DNA of 64,000 bases from positions 62,001 to 126,000 of the forward strand of contig NZ_LNBE01000004.1 in assembly GCF_001445655.1 (NCBI RefSeq), given 5' to 3'. The position numbers were made by a program, and so were the translations under genes. Position 1 is the first letter of the stretch. Every line of letters begins with the position of its first letter. The notes beneath the pieces were generated by a model. It ran no database searches and was not told the DNA's origin. It was given only the letters and a program-made list of their open reading frames with translations. This DNA is from Streptomyces roseifaciens. Lineage in GTDB: Bacteria; Actinomycetota; Actinomycetes; Streptomycetales; Streptomycetaceae. Below are positions 61,821 to 64,000 of this stretch, one piece after another.

Positions 61821-62138
61821 TCGATCAAATGCGTCCGGGCGTCCGCTCAGGGAACAATCAAGTCCGGATAACGATCGGATCACCGTAGTGGCGGCTATTA
61901 GCCGTTCCTTTCCTTATTGTCCGCATTTCTTTGTGGTCCGTGTCACTCGGTCATGATCGCCATTCAGACGATCTACCGGCCACTCGTGATACATCTTGCC
62001 GACCTGCCTCCGTGACGCCACCCATGTTCACGGCGGGAGCGCTGAGCCGGCCGACCGTCGGCACTCGCAGGACTCCATCCGGGGGGATCGGAACCCGATC
62101 CGGAGCAACCGGATCGGTATGGAGAAAGGCGCACCACC
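61821..62138. other. Intergenic region before the amino-acid permease
   Basis: No gene is supported in these 318 bases. A weak hairpin CGGCTA-T-TAGCCG (61892-61904), followed by TTCCTTTCCTTATTG, may terminate clpS transcription. An operator-like dyad lies at 62085-62101. The region is AT-richer than flanking genes. Confidence 0.45.
62085..62101. promoter_or_regulatory. Dyad in the permease leader
   Basis: GGATCGG-AAC-CCGATCC is a perfect 7-bp inverted repeat 20 bases before the GGAGAAAGG ribosome-binding site. A third CCGGATCGG copy follows at about 62109-62117. It could be an operator or a short leader hairpin. Confidence 0.4.
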
Positions 62139-63629
62139 ATGACCTCTGAGCAGGTCGCGGCCCGTACCGCGGACGCAGTCGCGGAACCGGGCCACAAGGG
62201 AAGCGGCAAGGCGGCTTCCGAGGGTTACGAGCGGGGACTCGGTAACCGACAGATTCAGATGATCGCCATTGGTGGCGCCATCGGCACCGGCCTCTTCCTC
62301 GGCGCGGGGAAGGCCATTTCCAAGGCCGGCCCGAGCCTGATCCTGGCCTATGCGATAGCGGGCCTGGTCATCTTCTTCATCATGCGAGCGCTCGGCGAGC
62401 TGCTCATGTACCGCCCGGTGTCGGGCTCCTTCTCGGACTACGCCCGGGAGTTCCTCGGCCCCTTCTGGGGCTATGTGACCGGATGGACGTACTGGCTCTT
62501 CTGGGTCGTCACCGGAATCACCGAGGTGACCGCCGCGGCGGCCTATGTGCAGTACTGGGACAAGGACATCCCGCAATGGGTGTCCGCACTGGTCTTCACC
62601 GTCATCCTGTATTTCGCCAACCTGATCTCCGTGAAGCTCTTCGGCGAGCTGGAGTTCTGGTTCTCGATGGTCAAGGTCACCGCCATCATCGGCATGATCC
62701 TCATCGGTATCGGCGTGCTGACGATCGGCTTCTCCGACGCCGGTGACACCGCCACCGTGGCCAATCTCTGGAACGACGGCGGATTCTTCCCGCACGGCAT
62801 CGGCAGCACCCTGATGACCCTGCAGATCGTGATGTTCGCCTTCCTCGCCGTCGAGCTGGTCGGCGTCACCGCGGGCGAGGCCAAGGACCCGGAGAAGACG
62901 CTCCCCAAGGCGATCAACACCGTGCCGTGGCGCATCGCGGTCTTCTACATCGGCGCGCTGATCATCATCCTGGCCGTGGTCCCGTGGGGCGAGTTCATGC
63001 CCGGCGTGAGCCCGTTCGTGGCCGCCTTCCAGAAGATCGGTCTCCCGGCCGGCGCCGGCATCGTCAACTTCGTCGTCCTCACGGCGGCGCTGTCGTCCTG
63101 CAACTCCGGCATGTACTCCACCGGCCGCATGCTGCGTGACCTCTCGCTCAACGGCCAGGGTCCGAAGTTCTTCGGCCAGCTGACCAAGGGCGGCCTGCCG
63201 CTGCGCGGCACCACCTTCTCCGCCGCGCTGATGCTCGTCGGTGTGTGGATCAACTACCAGTGGCCGGGCAAGGCGTTCGACTACGTCGTCTCCTTCGCGA
63301 CCATCTCCGGCATGTGGGCCTGGATCATGATCCTCGTGGCCCAGCTCCGCTACCGCCGCAAGGCCAACCGCGGCGAGCTCCCGCAGTCCACGTTCCGGGC
63401 CCCCGGCGCGCCGTGGACCAGCCTCTTCGCCCTCGGCTTCATCTTCATGGTGATCGTGATGATGGGCCTCGACGAGAACGCGCGGGTCTCGCTGTACTGC
63501 GCCCCCGTCTGGGCGGCGATCATGTGGGTGTCCTACCTCGTCCTCAAGGCCCGCAACCCGCAGGCCTTCGAGCGCAAGGACTACACGCAGGCCGTCGAGG
63601 CCGAGCAGAAGGTCGAGCAGGTCGCCTGA
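62139..63629 (+). CDS. Amino-acid permease (APC superfamily, AnsP/AroP/GabP-like)
   Basis: A 496-residue amino-acid:proton symporter with 12 predicted membrane segments between about residues 40 and 480. The N-terminal signature RGLGNRQIQMIAIGGAIGTGLFLGAGKAI is typical of the amino-acid transporter family, as is GEAKDPEKTLPKAIN between TM6 and TM7. The substrate cannot be fixed; asparagine, aromatic amino acids or GABA are all possible. The ATG has GGAGAAAGG upstream. It is followed by a strong terminator, so it is probably transcribed alone. Confidence 0.87.
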   Translation: MTSEQVAARTADAVAEPGHKGSGKAASEGYERGLGNRQIQMIAIGGAIGTGLFLGAGKAISKAGPSLILAYAIAGLVIFFIMRALGELLMYRPVSGSFSDYAREFLGPFWGYVTGWTYWLFWVVTGITEVTAAAAYVQYWDKDIPQWVSALVFTVILYFANLISVKLFGELEFWFSMVKVTAIIGMILIGIGVLTIGFSDAGDTATVANLWNDGGFFPHGIGSTLMTLQIVMFAFLAVELVGVTAGEAKDPEKTLPKAINTVPWRIAVFYIGALIIILAVVPWGEFMPGVSPFVAAFQKIGLPAGAGIVNFVVLTAALSSCNSGMYSTGRMLRDLSLNGQGPKFFGQLTKGGLPLRGTTFSAALMLVGVWINYQWPGKAFDYVVSFATISGMWAWIMILVAQLRYRRKANRGELPQSTFRAPGAPWTSLFALGFIFMVIVMMGLDENARVSLYCAPVWAAIMWVSYLVLKARNPQAFERKDYTQAVEAEQKVEQVA

Positions 63630-63673
63630 CGGCCTGACGCCTGACCCGCCGGACCCCGCACTGTCCGGCATCC

Positions 63674-63710
63674 GGGCCCGCCCGTACCACTCCTCGGTAC
63701 GGGCGGGCCC
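63674..63710 (+). terminator. Terminator after the permease
   Basis: GGGCCCGCCCGTACC pairs with GGTACGGGCGGGCCC (15 bp) around ACTCCTC, followed by TTCCCTTTA, about 45 bases after the permease stop. Confidence 0.85.
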
Positions 63711-63753
63711 TTCCCTTTACCCCGGCGATCCCCGCGTGCCTATCCTGGGGCGC

Positions 63754-64000
63754 ATGCTGACCATCACCCAGGACCTGTACGACCGGATCGTCGCGCACGC
63801 CCGCGCGGACCACCCCGACGAGGCCTGCGGCGTGGTCGCGGGGCCGGCCGGCAGCGACCGCCCCGAGCGGTTCGTCCCGATGCTCAACGCCGCCCGCTCG
63901 CCCACGTTCTACGAGTTCGACTCCGCGGACCTGCTCAAGCTCTACCGCGAGCTGGACGACCGCGACGAGGAGCCCGTGGTCATCTACCACTCGCACACGG
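63754..64000 (+). CDS. JAMM/Mpn+ metalloprotease (Mec-like), 5' part only
   Basis: The first 82 codons of a JAMM zinc protease run off the window. Visible motifs are the catalytic Glu region DEACGVVAG at about residues 22-30 and the metal-binding HSHT at about 79-82. In actinobacteria such a gene usually precedes cysO and cysM and releases cysteine from the sulfur-carrier protein, so a Mec role in thiocarboxylate-dependent cysteine synthesis is the likely reading. The neighbours needed to confirm this are outside the window. Confidence 0.8.
   Translation, partial: MLTITQDLYDRIVAHARADHPDEACGVVAGPAGSDRPERFVPMLNAARSPTFYEFDSADLLKLYRELDDRDEEPVVIYHSHT

Overview
The window is high-GC actinobacterial chromosome, almost certainly Streptomyces. 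The support is an ssgA-like sporulation gene, a DUF3039 protein, HU of the HupA type, ClpS, an ECF sigma/anti-sigma pair, many GTG starts and 1-8 nt stop/start overlaps. Gene content and order at both ends match what I remember of the S. coelicolor SCO2954-to-SCO2911 stretch (sigU, rsuA, helD-like, NAD-malic enzyme, hupA, murA, yqgE, DUF3039, sugar ABC, GH20, and later hppD, ssgG, RDD, M6 protease, pncA/pncB, clpS, JAMM). These locus numbers are from memory, not from a search.

Layout. 1-9.4 kb: conserved core with stress/transcription genes (sigU-rsuA, HelD), NAD-malic enzyme, HU, MurA and YqgE. A candidate small RNA and a palindromic operator precede the malic enzyme, and the last 64 bp of murA are duplicated just past its stop. 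9.4-11.7 kb: a divergent LysR/MFS pair inserted before DUF3039. 11.7-17.1 kb: sugar ABC importer plus cytoplasmic GH20 hexosaminidase behind a DasR-like box. 17.4-23.1 kb: three-subunit molybdenum hydroxylase operon whose [2Fe-2S] subunit carries a ~600-residue low-complexity, His-rich extension and whose large subunit lacks standard catalytic motifs.

23.2-32.5 kb is the most accessory part, a polymorphic-toxin island. It holds two WXG/PPE-like helical proteins, a membrane-anchored mycosin-like subtilase, a WXG100-type partner, and a 1440-residue RHS protein ending in an enterotoxin-A-like ADP-ribosyltransferase. A translationally coupled putative immunity gene and a barstar-family gene with no cognate nuclease follow. 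GC content falls visibly at the toxin tip, its immunity gene and the mycosin. 32.6-35.4 kb: small unknown genes divergent from a leaderless GntR regulator, a membrane protein, a small secreted protein and tRNA-Cys(GCA).

35.5-44.7 kb: an alpha/beta hydrolase with Asp at the nucleophile position, then a LysR / cysteine dioxygenase / YeiH-type exporter module that fits cysteine oxidation with sulfite export, an MFS transporter, an SF2 helicase, an IclR regulator and a Lon-like secreted protease. 44.7-48.6 kb (minus strand): a four-gene quaternary-amine (OpuC/ProU-type) ABC importer. 48.7-64 kb: Lrp and divergent hppD, an FAD-linked glycolate-type oxidase, ssgG, two RDD proteins, a secreted M6 metalloprotease, NAD-salvage genes pncA and pncB, clpS with a DUF2017 partner, an amino-acid permease and the start of a JAMM (Mec-like) protease.
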